Shown here in pieces: positions 17,675-25,539 of a DNA stretch of 64,000 bases (positions within the stretch are counted from its first letter, which is position 1; each line of letters begins with the position of its first letter). Made by a program: the position numbers and the translations under genes. The stretch covers positions 1-64,000 of the forward strand of contig JAFCCU010000003.1 in the NCBI GenBank assembly GCA_017610005.1, in the 5' to 3' direction. The notes beneath the pieces were generated by a model. It searched no databases and was not told the origin of the DNA. It saw only the letters and a program-made list of their open reading frames with translations. Origin of the DNA: Candidatus Woesearchaeota archaeon. Its GTDB lineage: Archaea > Nanobdellota > Nanobdellia > Woesearchaeales > B29-G15.

Positions 17675-18409
17675 ATGAAAGAAGATATGCATCAAGCAAT
17701 GGGATATGATAGAGCAATAACAATGTTCTCCCCTGACGGAAGACTTCTTCAGGTCGAGTACGCAAAAAAGACAGTAAGACAAGGTTCAACTGCAATTGGA
17801 ATTGTTACTAAAGAAGGAGTTGTGCTAATAGCAGACAAGCGAATTGTTGACAAATTAGTTGTACCCGAATCAGTTGAAAAGATTTTTGAAATAGACTCAC
17901 ACATCGGAGCATCTGCTTCAGGAATAATCTCTGATGCAAGAGTATTAATCGAAGAAGCAAGAGTTAAAAGTCAACAGCACAAAATCACCTATGACACTAA
18001 CATAGATATTTTATCTGTTGTAAAAAGAATTGCAGATATTAAGCAAGTTTTTACTCAATCTGGAGGATTAAGACCATTTGGCGTATCTCTTTTAATAGGA
18101 GGGATTGACCGTGGAAAACCAATTTTATTTGAAACTGATCCAACAGGCATTTACTTTGAATATAAAGCAAGTGTTATTGGTGAAGGCGAAACAATGATAG
18201 AGGAATTCTTGCACAAAAATTACAAATCAGATATGACTCTGCAAGAAGGCTTTGTCCTAGGACTAAAAGCCCTAAAAAAGCTCTTTGAAGATACTTCTTT
18301 TAATATTGCAAGAATTGATGGCGCTTTTATCTCAGTAAAAGATGAGAAATTTACAAAGTTTTCAAGGGCAGAGATTAAAAAAGTCATGGATAAAATAATG
18401 AAAAAATGA
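17675..18409 (+). CDS. psmA: 20S proteasome alpha subunit
   Basis: 244 residues, normal length. Alpha subunits form the outer heptameric rings and the gate of the archaeal 20S proteasome. Signature GYDRAITMFSPDGRLLQVEYA is split at residues 9-29, followed by QGSTAIGIVTKEGVVLIADKR. The N-terminal gating segment (MKEDMHQAM) precedes the family's YDR motif, and no catalytic Thr is expected. GGTGAATAATC gives a ribosome binding site before the ATG. It overlaps SDO1 by 4 nt (ATGA). No beta subunit lies in this window. Confidence 0.97.
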   Translation: MKEDMHQAMGYDRAITMFSPDGRLLQVEYAKKTVRQGSTAIGIVTKEGVVLIADKRIVDKLVVPESVEKIFEIDSHIGASASGIISDARVLIEEARVKSQQHKITYDTNIDILSVVKRIADIKQVFTQSGGLRPFGVSLLIGGIDRGKPILFETDPTGIYFEYKASVIGEGETMIEEFLHKNYKSDMTLQEGFVLGLKALKKLFEDTSFNIARIDGAFISVKDEKFTKFSRAEIKKVMDKIMKK

Positions 18410-19119
18410 AAGGCGCAATAGACCAAGGAAAACTGCACATTAACAAAGCAATTTACCGCAAGGGTGAACTAATATTTGAAATCGTAGTTGATCCTGATCT
18501 TGCTGTCGAATATAGAAATGGAAATATTAAAGACATAAGAGAAGTACTAAAATCACAAGAAATTTTTTCAGATGCTCAAAAAGGAAATGTTGCATCGAGC
18601 GGATTATTAGAAGCAACATTTTCAACAAGTGAGCCATTAAAAGTTGCTGAAGAAATTCTAAAACATGGTGAAATTCAATTAACTTCTGAATATCGCCAAA
18701 AGCTTCGTGATCAAAAAAAGAATAAAATAATCGAATTAATCCATCAAAATGCAATTAATCCTCAAGCAAATGCACCTCACACAAGAGAAAGATTAGAGAG
18801 TGCAATGGATGAAGCAAAAGTAAAGGTGGATGAATGGAAAACAGCAGAGGATCAAGTAGAAACTGTGTTAAAAGCATTACAGGCGATTTTACCAATTAGG
18901 TATGAAATTAGAATAATTGAAGTTATTATTAACAGCCAATATGCACCACAAAGTTATGCTATCCTCAAAAACTATGGAACACTTGAAGAAACTCAGTGGT
19001 TAAATGACGGAGGACTCCTTGCAAGAATAAAAATGCCAGCGGGCATGCAAGAAGAGTTTATAGAAAAATTAAACAATTTAACACATGGAAGTGTTGACGT
19101 CAAAGTCATAGAAAATTAG
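18406..19119 (+). CDS. sdo1: ribosome maturation protein SDO1 (SBDS family)
   Basis: 237 residues, typical for archaeal SBDS. In eukaryotes the family releases eIF6/Tif6 from the 60S subunit together with the EF-2-like GTPase; in archaea it co-occurs with the exosome. The N-terminal FYSH-like domain (about 1-90, with RKGELIFEIVVDPDLAVEY and SSGLLEATF), the central helical domain (about 95-165, ending near LPIRYEIRIIEV) and the C-terminal ferredoxin-like domain can be followed. It overlaps psmA by 4 nt and is followed by rrp4 with 12 nt between stop and start. Confidence 0.95.
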   Translation: MKGAIDQGKLHINKAIYRKGELIFEIVVDPDLAVEYRNGNIKDIREVLKSQEIFSDAQKGNVASSGLLEATFSTSEPLKVAEEILKHGEIQLTSEYRQKLRDQKKNKIIELIHQNAINPQANAPHTRERLESAMDEAKVKVDEWKTAEDQVETVLKALQAILPIRYEIRIIEVIINSQYAPQSYAILKNYGTLEETQWLNDGGLLARIKMPAGMQEEFIEKLNNLTHGSVDVKVIEN

Positions 19120-19131
19120 GAGTTGGAAAAG

Positions 19132-19818
19132 ATGAGCAAAGTATTATTCGAACCAAAACAAATCGTTGTGCCAGGAGAAACTCTGGCAGAAGGAATGGAC
19201 AATCTTCCAGGGGAAGGAACTTTCCGAGATGGAGATAAGATTGTCGCAAATGTACTAGGCCTAATGAATGTTAAAGGAAGATTAATTTCTTTAATTCCAT
19301 TATCAGGCAAATACAAACCAAAAAGAGATGATGTAATAATTGGTAGAGTTACTGATATTGCCTCAAAAGGTTGGATTGTTAACATCAATTGTGCATATCA
19401 TGCAATGATAACATTAAAAGATGCAACATCTGACTTCATCCCAAAGGATGCAAATTTGAGCAAGTATTATGATGTAGGAGACTATGTGCTTGCTAAGATC
19501 GTGAAGGTCACTTCACAAAATCTAATTGATTTGTCAATGAGAGACCCAAGGTTCAAAAAACTTGATGGTGGCAGATTAATTGAAATCAACACAACAAAGG
19601 TTCCAAGAGTAATTGGAAAGGCAGCATCAATGATCTCAATGATCAAAGAAAAAACAGGCTGCAGAATCTTTGTAGGACAAAATGGACTTGTTTGGCTAAA
19701 AGGAGAGCCAAAGGGTGAGAATGTTGCTGCAGAGGCTATCTTAAAAATTGAAAGAGAAAGCCACTTAAGCGGTCTTACTGATCAAATAGAGAAGTTCATT
19801 GTAAAGAGTTTGAAATAG
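19132..19818 (+). CDS. rrp4: exosome subunit Rrp4
   Basis: 228 residues. Rrp4 is the RNA-binding cap of the archaeal exosome. Visible domains: N-terminal beta domain (about 1-60, with VVPGETLAEG and the G-rich GEGTFRDGDKIVANVLG), S1 domain (about 65-140, IIGRVTDIASKGWIVNI) and KH domain (about 150-228, VPRVIGKAASMISMIKEKTG). A TTG at 19123 is in frame, but the ATG at 19132 has AGGAG 9-13 nt upstream, so it is preferred. It lies between sdo1 and rrp41 in the canonical archaeal order. Confidence 0.95.
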   Translation: MSKVLFEPKQIVVPGETLAEGMDNLPGEGTFRDGDKIVANVLGLMNVKGRLISLIPLSGKYKPKRDDVIIGRVTDIASKGWIVNINCAYHAMITLKDATSDFIPKDANLSKYYDVGDYVLAKIVKVTSQNLIDLSMRDPRFKKLDGGRLIEINTTKVPRVIGKAASMISMIKEKTGCRIFVGQNGLVWLKGEPKGENVAAEAILKIERESHLSGLTDQIEKFIVKSLK

Positions 19819-19826
19819 GTGTAAAA

Positions 19827-20537
19827 ATGGCGTATACGAAACGACATGATGGAAGAAAAATGGATGAAACAAGACCAGTCGAAGCAGAGGTTGGCGTTAT
19901 TAAAAACGCAGACGGATCTGCAAGATTTAAGATTGGTGATACAGAAGCTTATGCAGCTGTTTACGGTCCACGAGAACTTTACCCAAGCTTTCTTAAAAAC
20001 CCTTCACAAGGAACTTTAAGATGCTATTACAATATGTTACCTTTCTCAGGAATGGGCAACAGAGTAAGACCTGGACCAAGCAGACGCTCAAAGGAAATTT
20101 CTTTAGTTACTCACAATTGCTTTCAACCAATTGTTGACTTAAGAGCATTTCCAAATACTGTTGTAGATGTTTACATTGAATTAACAGATACAGATGCAGG
20201 CAGTAGATGTGCTGGAATCTGTGCAGCTTCAATGGCTCTTGCTCACGCAGGCGTACCAATGAAGGATTTAGTTTCTGCAGTTTCAGGGGGGAAGGTAGGA
20301 AAGTCAGTATTAGTTGATCTTGACTATAAAGAAGAGGCTTACGAAAATGAAGAAGTTTCAGACATGCCAGTTGCAGTCTTACCAAGAACTGGGGAGATTG
20401 TACTTTTACAGATGGATGGTAAAATATCAGTAGATGAAATCAAGAAGGCCTTGAAAATATTAAAAAAGCCAATTGAAAAAATCTACGAATTGCAAAAGAC
20501 AGCATTAAAAAATAGCTTTACAGGTGGCGAAAAATGA
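19827..20537 (+). CDS. rrp41: exosome subunit Rrp41 (catalytic RNase PH-type)
   Basis: 236 residues. Rrp41 is the phosphorolytic 3'-5' exoribonuclease subunit of the Rrp41/Rrp42 hexamer. RNase PH family blocks are present: RHDGRKMDETRPVEAEVG at the N-terminus, GDTEAYAAVYGPRE, the phosphate/RNA-binding RPGPSRRSKEIS and ELTDTDAGSRCAGICAASMA (the Asp pair expected for catalysis), then PVAVLPRTGEIVLLQMDG. AGGTGTAAAA precedes the ATG. It overlaps rrp42 by 4 nt, which suggests coupled translation of the two ring partners. Confidence 0.96.
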   Translation: MAYTKRHDGRKMDETRPVEAEVGVIKNADGSARFKIGDTEAYAAVYGPRELYPSFLKNPSQGTLRCYYNMLPFSGMGNRVRPGPSRRSKEISLVTHNCFQPIVDLRAFPNTVVDVYIELTDTDAGSRCAGICAASMALAHAGVPMKDLVSAVSGGKVGKSVLVDLDYKEEAYENEEVSDMPVAVLPRTGEIVLLQMDGKISVDEIKKALKILKKPIEKIYELQKTALKNSFTGGEK

Positions 20538-21343
20538 CTAGAACCAATGTAAACAAAAGTTTTAGAGCACACCTGCTAAATAAACTCCAAACAGACTACA
20601 GATTTGACAACAGGAAAAAGGAAGAATACAGAGATATCAAAGTCGAATTAGGGGTTATCTCAAAAGCAGAAGGTTCATGTAGAGTTACTCTAGGCGATAC
20701 AATCGTTCTAGCAGGAACAAAGCTAGGTATTGAAAGACCATACCCAGACAGACCAGACACTGGTTCAATTACAGTTAACGCTGAGCTTTTACCAATGTCT
20801 TCACCTGACTTTGAATCTGGACCACCAGGTATTCAATCAATTGAACTGGCACGTGTTGTTGACAGATCAATTAGAGAAGGTGGCGCAATTGATTTTAAGA
20901 AACTATCAATTGAGCATGGCGAAAAAGCATGGTTTGTATTTATTGATATTGTATCGATGAATAATGACGGCAACTTAATGGATGCAGCATGCCTTGCAGC
21001 AACAGGAGCTCTCCTAAACACAAAGTATCCAAATGTTAAAGATGGAATTATTGATTACAAGAACCATGGAAAGGATCTTGAAATTGAAGCCCAGCCACTA
21101 CTGGTTACTGTTAATAAAATCGGAGATTCTTTATTTGTTGACGCTTTAAGAGCTGAAGAACCTTACATTGAAGCGCGCCTAAGCATAGGTATCTTAGATG
21201 ATAAGGGGACTATTTGTGCTCTCCAGAAAGGGGGAACTACTCCATTTACTGAAGAAGAAATTGCAAAAGCTCTTGACCTTGCTATATTAAAGAGCAAAGA
21301 ATTACGAAAAGCATTGAAAGGTGGTAAGACTGGAAAAAAGTGA
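20534..21343 (+). CDS. rrp42: exosome subunit Rrp42 (non-catalytic RNase PH-type)
   Basis: 269 residues. Rrp42 is the structural ring partner of Rrp41. Family features: RFDNRKKEEYRDIKVELGV, GSCRVTLGDTIVLAGTKLG, the PGIQSIELARVVDRSIREG block where Rrp41 carries phosphate ligands, and INNDGNLMDAACLA-like FIDIVSMNNDGNLMDAA. The last 23 nt overlap the start of the RNA polymerase subunit K gene in another frame. It is the last exosome gene; no Csl4 or DnaG gene is present here. Confidence 0.95.
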   Translation: MTRTNVNKSFRAHLLNKLQTDYRFDNRKKEEYRDIKVELGVISKAEGSCRVTLGDTIVLAGTKLGIERPYPDRPDTGSITVNAELLPMSSPDFESGPPGIQSIELARVVDRSIREGGAIDFKKLSIEHGEKAWFVFIDIVSMNNDGNLMDAACLAATGALLNTKYPNVKDGIIDYKNHGKDLEIEAQPLLVTVNKIGDSLFVDALRAEEPYIEARLSIGILDDKGTICALQKGGTTPFTEEEIAKALDLAILKSKELRKALKGGKTGKK

Positions 21344-21536
21344 CCATACAAAATTTGAGAAATCAAGGATGATTGGATCAAGAGCTCTCCAACTAGCAAT
21401 GGGGGCACCATTCCTTATTAAGCTTGAAAAAAAAGACTTAGAAAAGCTTCAGTATAGCGTAATCAAAATTGCTGAACTTGAGTATGAGGAAGGAGTCTTA
21501 CCAATCTCTATTAAAAGGCCTATGCCTGTAGAATAA
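21321..21536 (+). CDS. rpoK: DNA-directed RNA polymerase subunit K (Rpo6)
   Basis: 71 residues. RpoK/Rpb6 clamps the assembled RNA polymerase core. The diagnostic block KFEKSRMIGSRALQLAMGAP (about 11-30) and the C-terminal GVLPISIKRPMP are unmistakable for the family. The start is GTG inside the end of rrp42 (23-nt overlap). The only later in-frame ATG would remove the conserved EK.R segment, so the GTG is favoured. A typical archaeal RpoK is about 55-60 residues, so a few N-terminal residues may be extra. Confidence 0.88.
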   Translation: MVRLEKSDHTKFEKSRMIGSRALQLAMGAPFLIKLEKKDLEKLQYSVIKIAELEYEEGVLPISIKRPMPVE

Positions 21537-21846
21537 CTTTTTATATTTCTTCTTTTTTCTTTTAGTTAATGGGCCCGTATGTTTTACATATTATTGCAGA
21601 TGGTGTAAATATAGAGAGGTTTTTAATAGATTAAAGGACAATCTAAGTGGAATTAACGAAATTTATGATAGAGGGATAGTTGTTCCTGATAAAGCGTTTT
21701 GTGGCTGGACAGGGTCTACTAATGAACAAATCCAAAGCTCAGTTACTGGCAGAAGACCGTGGATGGGATTTCGCTTGTTTAACAGAAACCTTTATAACTC
21801 TATGGTTATTTAATTTACCACCTAGTAAATAGAATCACCAATTAAA
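21537..21846 (+). other. 310-bp spacer with an open frame lacking a normal start
   Basis: CTTTTTATATTTC at 21537-21549 looks like a TATA element. From 21571 to 21813 one frame is open and reads like protein (Cys-containing CRWCKY near the start, GIVVPDKAFCGWTGSTNEQ in the middle, RRPWMGFRLFN near the end). It has no ATG, GTG or TTG before its first half. An ATG at 21569 in another frame gives only 21 codons. It may be a decayed gene, a small RNA, or a gene with an unusual start. I see no tRNA, RNase P RNA or SRP RNA signature. Confidence 0.35.
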
Positions 21847-22419
21847 ATGGATTCAGTATTCAAAAACAACGCATTTAGGATTCTTGAGCTCTTCTTTGAA
21901 GAACCTTTAAAGAATTTCTCAGCAAGAGGTATCGCAAGAGCCTTGAAATTAAGCCATGGAACTGTACTTAAATATCTAAAAGAGATGGTTGGGCTTAAAC
22001 TAATTTTAATTAATGATACAACTCTTTACCCCACTTTTCATGCAAATAGGATGGGGAAGAAATTTATGACTTACAAGCGTAATTTAAATCTACATAAAAT
22101 CAAAGAATCTGGGCTTATTAATTATATCTGGAAAGAGACATTTGCCAACACAATTATTCTATTTGGAAGCATAGCAAAAGGAGAAGATACTAAAGAAAGC
22201 GACATTGACATATTTGTTGAAGCAAAAGACCAAGAAATAAAATTAGATAAATATGAGAGAATCTTTAACAAAGAAATAAACCTCCTTTTTGAGCCATTTA
22301 TTGAAAATCTTCCGGAAGAACTTGCCATGAATATAATAAATGGAGTTGTTTTAGATGGGAGTATAGAATGGAGACGAGCTGGGAGAAATGCCAAGAGAAA
22401 GGAATCATTAAAAAAATAG
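21847..22419 (+). CDS. mntA: wHTH-nucleotidyltransferase protein (MNT-type antitoxin)
   Basis: 190 residues. A winged-helix DNA-binding domain (about 1-75, SARGIARALKLSHGTVLKYLKEM) is followed by a minimal nucleotidyltransferase domain with IILFGSIAKGEDTKESDIDIFVE (split at about 97-120; G-S and the D-x-D metal ligands are intact). In HEPN-MNT modules the MNT protein neutralises the HEPN RNase, in known cases by AMPylation. The next gene encodes a HEPN protein and overlaps by 52 nt. The added wHTH could provide autoregulation of the pair; this is inference. Confidence 0.85.
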   Translation: MDSVFKNNAFRILELFFEEPLKNFSARGIARALKLSHGTVLKYLKEMVGLKLILINDTTLYPTFHANRMGKKFMTYKRNLNLHKIKESGLINYIWKETFANTIILFGSIAKGEDTKESDIDIFVEAKDQEIKLDKYERIFNKEINLLFEPFIENLPEELAMNIINGVVLDGSIEWRRAGRNAKRKESLKK

Positions 22420-22778
22420 TCCCAAATCCCAAAAGGGGGGAGCGTCTTAAGCAAATGGCCCTTCTAAGACTAGAATTCTGGGATAAGAATATCCTAAACA
22501 AATTCATTCCTATGAAAGTTGAAGGATTCTATGAAATAATTAAAGAACTAATCCTTACCCTAATGCTAAAAACAGGATTTAATTCAACAAATCATTTATG
22601 TTTAATTGAATTTCTAAGAGAATATTATCCAATTTTAGATGCAGAAAGATTGAATAAGCTACGGAAAGTTAGAAATGAAATTAATTATAGGGGGGCAAAA
22701 GTGAATAATGAATACTTTCTTGAAAATGAAGAAGAATTTAAACTTATTATAAAAAAACTTATAAAAATAATTAATTAA
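22368..22778 (+). CDS. hepT: HEPN-domain protein (HepT-type toxin)
   Basis: 136 residues, all helical, with the HEPN C-terminal signature RKVRNEINYRG (about 105-115). This is the archaeal variant in which the usual R-x4-6-H motif is followed by Y and the His position holds Asn. HEPN proteins are typically RNases or, without the His, binding partners. It overlaps the MNT gene by 52 nt, which suggests coupled translation, and overlaps the 3' end of bud32 convergently by 4 nt. The Asn replacement raises the possibility that RNase activity is reduced. Confidence 0.75.
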   Translation: METSWEKCQEKGIIKKIVPNPKRGERLKQMALLRLEFWDKNILNKFIPMKVEGFYEIIKELILTLMLKTGFNSTNHLCLIEFLREYYPILDAERLNKLRKVRNEINYRGAKVNNEYFLENEEEFKLIIKKLIKIIN

Positions 22779-23392
22779 TGCTTATACCTTCCGCGAGCTT
22801 CAACACTAACTAGTCTTTTTAGAACTAAATCTGCTTTTTCATAGTTTTTCCTGTAAGCTTTTTCAACTAATTTAAACGCCTTCTCCCAAAACCCATAATG
22901 CTTACTTTCCAAAGCTTGTTTTAACACGTGAAGTTCAACTGCAAAATCTTCAACTTTTTGCGAATAAAACGAAAGCCCAAAGTCAATTAAAAAAAGCTTA
23001 TCATTCCAAATCATATTGCTAGTTGTTAAATCCCCATGAATAACTCCATTTGCATGAAGCTTTGCAACAGCCTTCCCAATCTCAGTGCAAATTTTCTTCA
23101 TATTTTTCTTGTCAAGAAATGTTGCCAGTTTCTCTCCTTTAATATGCTCCATTTCAAGAATCATATTTTTATCATCTAATTTAATCAACTTTGGAACATT
23201 AATCTCCAGACTCCAGACTCCAGACTCCAGACTGGAAAGCTTTTCTAAAAGCTTTCCCTCTCTTCTAGTTCTAGTCTTTCGAAGCTCTTCATCTAATTCC
23301 TTTATTCTATAAGTTTTAGAAATCCTTTCTTTTCTCAAAGTCTTCCCATCGCTGTATATCTTTGCTTCAGCCCCTTGGGCGATTTGTTTCAT
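22775..23392 (-). CDS. bud32: KEOPS kinase/ATPase Bud32
   Basis: 205 residues. Bud32 is the small RIO-like kinase of the KEOPS complex that makes t6A37 in tRNA. Motifs: GAEAKIYSDGK (P-loop equivalent, about 7-17), KERISKTYR with the following Arg-rich helix, GVIHGDLTTSNMIW (catalytic loop, about 118-131), LIDFGLSFYS (about 136-145), and the C-terminal VEARGRYKH. Kae1 is not fused or adjacent. An insertion of four heptamer repeats encodes SLESGVWSLE in the linker between the Arg-rich helix and the next strand. The frame is kept. Confidence 0.93.
   Translation of the reverse strand: MKQIAQGAEAKIYSDGKTLRKERISKTYRIKELDEELRKTRTRREGKLLEKLSSLESGVWSLEINVPKLIKLDDKNMILEMEHIKGEKLATFLDKKNMKKICTEIGKAVAKLHANGVIHGDLTTSNMIWNDKLFLIDFGLSFYSQKVEDFAVELHVLKQALESKHYGFWEKAFKLVEKAYRKNYEKADLVLKRLVSVEARGRYKH
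23204..23231. repeat. heptamer repeat inside the bud32 coding region
   Basis: Four perfect copies of CTCCAGA, the same unit type as in the intergenic arrays (compare ACTCCAG at about 12690-12710). They are read in frame within bud32 as SLESGVWSLE. 21 nt (three units) equals seven codons, so length changes by three units keep the frame. Confidence 0.85.
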
Positions 23393-23438
23393 AAAACAGG
23401 GGTTAGAGTTTTAAGTTAAATATATTTCTCTTCTCCCA

Positions 23439-24179
23439 ATGGAATTAGACAAACTAATTCACTTCACACTAGCCCCAGAGGTCAACTTAGATAACACTCC
23501 AATAAAACCCGCTGTGTCTGAGACTGAGATTGCAACATTTTGGGAGGGATATCAAAGGATAAACCCAGAATCTTTCAATGGAAAGATACTTTATTCTTCC
23601 CATAAAGAAATAGATATTTCGGGGGACAAAGCAATTATCACCCTCCATGAAGGGGATTATGCCTACTGTATGTACCTAATGGCTCATCAAATGGTGAACC
23701 TCCATTTAACTGTTGCTCCAGTCACTATACCAATAACTTCAGATGGATTCTCTGTTTATGGAAGGCAAGCTAAGCACACAGCCCATGGTGAAAAGATACT
23801 GGCGCTTGGTGGGGGACTGATAAAAGCAGACATTCAAGGCAATAGCTTAGAAGCCGGAGTTTGGAGAGAATTAAGTGAAGAATCAGGATTACAACATCCT
23901 CAGCATACAATCAATCAAGGTCTCATCGGAGCATATATTTACTCCCAAATCCCTACCTTACTAATTGTCCATTACTGTATGCTCAACCTAAAGAAAGACC
24001 AAGTTGCTGTACTATTTGAATCGCATAATGGGGCACTAAGAACAGCAGGAAAGCTTCCTGAAATAGAAGACCTACTATTTATTCACCGAAATAACCTTAA
24101 GACATTCTTTGAAGATCCTAATGTCTCTCCCTATATCCCTCCTGCTGCTAAAGAACTTCATTACAGAAAAATGAAGTAA
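23439..24179 (+). CDS. divergent Nudix-like hydrolase
   Basis: 246 residues. The central segment GGGLIKADIQGNSLEAGVWR followed by ELSEESGL (about 127-155) matches the Nudix box end (RE..EE.G) with a longer spacing after the first Gly-rich turn than the classic G-x5-E-x7-RE-x2-EE. Nudix proteins hydrolyse nucleoside diphosphate-linked compounds. The N-terminal 100 residues are unassigned. It is divergent from bud32 with a 46-bp spacer. Whether it is active cannot be told. Confidence 0.6.
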   Translation: MELDKLIHFTLAPEVNLDNTPIKPAVSETEIATFWEGYQRINPESFNGKILYSSHKEIDISGDKAIITLHEGDYAYCMYLMAHQMVNLHLTVAPVTIPITSDGFSVYGRQAKHTAHGEKILALGGGLIKADIQGNSLEAGVWRELSEESGLQHPQHTINQGLIGAYIYSQIPTLLIVHYCMLNLKKDQVAVLFESHNGALRTAGKLPEIEDLLFIHRNNLKTFFEDPNVSPYIPPAAKELHYRKMK

Positions 24180-24191
24180 ATTTGTCAAAAA

Positions 24192-24459
24192 CCACCAGTG
24201 AATACACGAAAAAACACAAAGTGTTTTTTGTACCTTAGAAATTGTTACAATTTCAAAGACACTGGTGGCATGTTGAAAAGCTCGCTCGCTGTTGAGTGGT
24301 TCAACTGAAAAGCTTTGCTTCTCAGAGTGCTAAAAATCTTTGATTTTTCAGCATTTGAGCACACAGAATTCCACCTAGACCACCCTTCAATACAAATAGA
24401 AATCTCGATTTCTGTTGTCCTAGAAATGCTTTGCATTTCCATGAGAAGGGTGGAATTCT
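24192..24459. repeat. array of nested hairpins with 3-nt loops
   Basis: The 295-bp spacer holds stacked palindromes. CCACCAGTG (24192) pairs with CACTGGTGG (24260) around two inner hairpins: AAAAAACAC-AAA-GTGTTTTTT (24209-24229) and GAAATTG-TTA-CAATTTC (24238-24254). Then come AAAAGC-TTT-GCTTCTC, AAAAATC-TTT-GATTTTT, AGAAATC-TC-GATTTCT and GAAATGC-TTT-GCATTTC (24423-24439), with the last two enclosed by AGAATTCCACC (24365) and GGTGGAATTCT (24449). Stems are 7-11 bp and mostly perfect. It is not gene-like. Confidence 0.85.
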
Positions 24460-24474
24460 TTTGTTTAAAAACTT

Positions 24475-25380
24475 TTATTGAAATCTCATTAATTGAGTCA
24501 TTAATGTTGAGACAAGCGCCATTGTTGATACGCTCCCTGCAAGAAATTTTGAATATCTTCTTGATACATCAGTAAAACCTAAATGTAGATTATTCTTACT
24601 CGTAAAATCATCAAATCCTTCTTTTGCCCAAGGAACCGCAAAAAGATTTCTATTTTGCTTTTGACCTAAAGCTTCCTGCCACATATCAATTACTTGATTA
24701 ACAGTAAGATTAACTGGTACTTCATATATCACATCAAGTGCATTTGAATAAGGATTCTCTGCAATTCCAATCATCTTCATTCCATTTTCATCAACATTAT
24801 ATCTTGATGGTCCAAGCTCATTTAACATATCACATAAAATACCATTTGAGAAAACATCAAGGGTTCTATCTTTCTCAGTTGCATGCCAATACCTACTAGT
24901 ACCCCCAATGTGAGCTAAATCTCCTTCTCCAAACCCATACCCTTTTGCCCCAATAATTGTTTGATTATCAGTAGTTCTAACCATAACAACTAATCCTATT
25001 GTCTTTAGATATTGCTCGGGAGTTAAAATTATTTGGGCCTCAGTTTTACTTTCATCTGGCATAGTATAAGAAAGGGGTCTTTGAGCCAAGCTTTGGGAAC
25101 TACTAGTTACCCCTAATTGAACTTCTAACCCTTCTCCTGTAAGCTCAATGTCTTGAATGTAAAAAACAGCTTCTTGCCAGCCACCATATTGATTTTGTAA
25201 AACATCTAATGGAATGCCTGCGGAGTTGATTTGTGCAATCCTCTCTAAATCTTCCCTTAAAAAATCTCCCTCAGGCTCACTTAATCTGTCCCAAGCAATA
25301 TGAATATTTTCAGGAGAAATTCCTCTTCCAATTTCAATATTTGCTTGATCAAGGTTTTTATAAAAAATATTAGGATCCAT
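24475..25380 (-). CDS. hypothetical protein, possibly a degenerate Nudix fold
   Basis: 301 residues from the chosen start. The middle (about 125-245) reads like a Nudix fold without the catalytic box: a strand VVMVRTTDNQTIIGAKGY, then AHIGGTSRYW, a helix with LCDMLNELG, and IGIAENPYSNALDVIYEV. The canonical REx2EE is missing, so activity is doubtful. The ATG at 25419 would add 13 hydrophobic residues, but TTTTTAAATC about 25 nt before the ATG at 25380 favours a leaderless start there. It sits between the hairpin array and tRNA-Gln. Family not identified. Confidence 0.6.
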   Translation of the reverse strand: MDPNIFYKNLDQANIEIGRGISPENIHIAWDRLSEPEGDFLREDLERIAQINSAGIPLDVLQNQYGGWQEAVFYIQDIELTGEGLEVQLGVTSSSQSLAQRPLSYTMPDESKTEAQIILTPEQYLKTIGLVVMVRTTDNQTIIGAKGYGFGEGDLAHIGGTSRYWHATEKDRTLDVFSNGILCDMLNELGPSRYNVDENGMKMIGIAENPYSNALDVIYEVPVNLTVNQVIDMWQEALGQKQNRNLFAVPWAKEGFDDFTSKNNLHLGFTDVSRRYSKFLAGSVSTMALVSTLMTQLMRFQ

Positions 25381-25456
25381 AAGAACAAGAAGTGAAAGTA
25401 GATTTAAAAACTTAACCATAAACCTTATAACTTATTACTTAAGAATAAAGCTTGAT

Positions 25457-25529
25457 AGCCCCATAGTGTAGCGGCCCATCATCTTCGGTTCTGGGCCGAA
25501 GGACCTCGGTTCGAATCCGGGTGGGGCTA
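25457..25529 (+). tRNA. tRNA-Gln (CTG anticodon)
   Basis: 73 nt. The acceptor stem AGCCCCA/TGGGGCT is a perfect 7 bp. The anticodon stem TTCGG/CCGAA encloses the loop TTCTGGG, giving anticodon CTG. The T arm CTCGG-TTCGAAT-CCGGG carries the TTCGAAT loop. The discriminator is A and no CCA is encoded. Its 3' end is the target of the casposon insertion, and the tRNA remains intact. A 19-nt copy of the 3' end is found again at 44923. Confidence 0.95.
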
Positions 25530-25539
25530 TTTCTTTTTT
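25526..25539. repeat. casposon target-site duplication, left copy
   Basis: GCTATTTCTTTTTT (14 bp) directly abuts the left terminal inverted repeat and includes the last four bases of the tRNA gene. An identical 14-mer abuts the right terminal repeat at 44824-44837. Casposons studied so far make duplications of about 14-15 bp, often at tRNA 3' ends. Confidence 0.95.

Noticed and set aside
21537-21846. RNase P RNA or SRP RNA
   Set aside because: The conserved core motifs of both RNAs are absent and the region is AT-rich.
24315-24575. Plus-strand open frame of 86 codons across the hairpin array
   Set aside because: It runs through palindromes and into the neighbouring gene on the other strand; no start signal or protein-like composition is seen.
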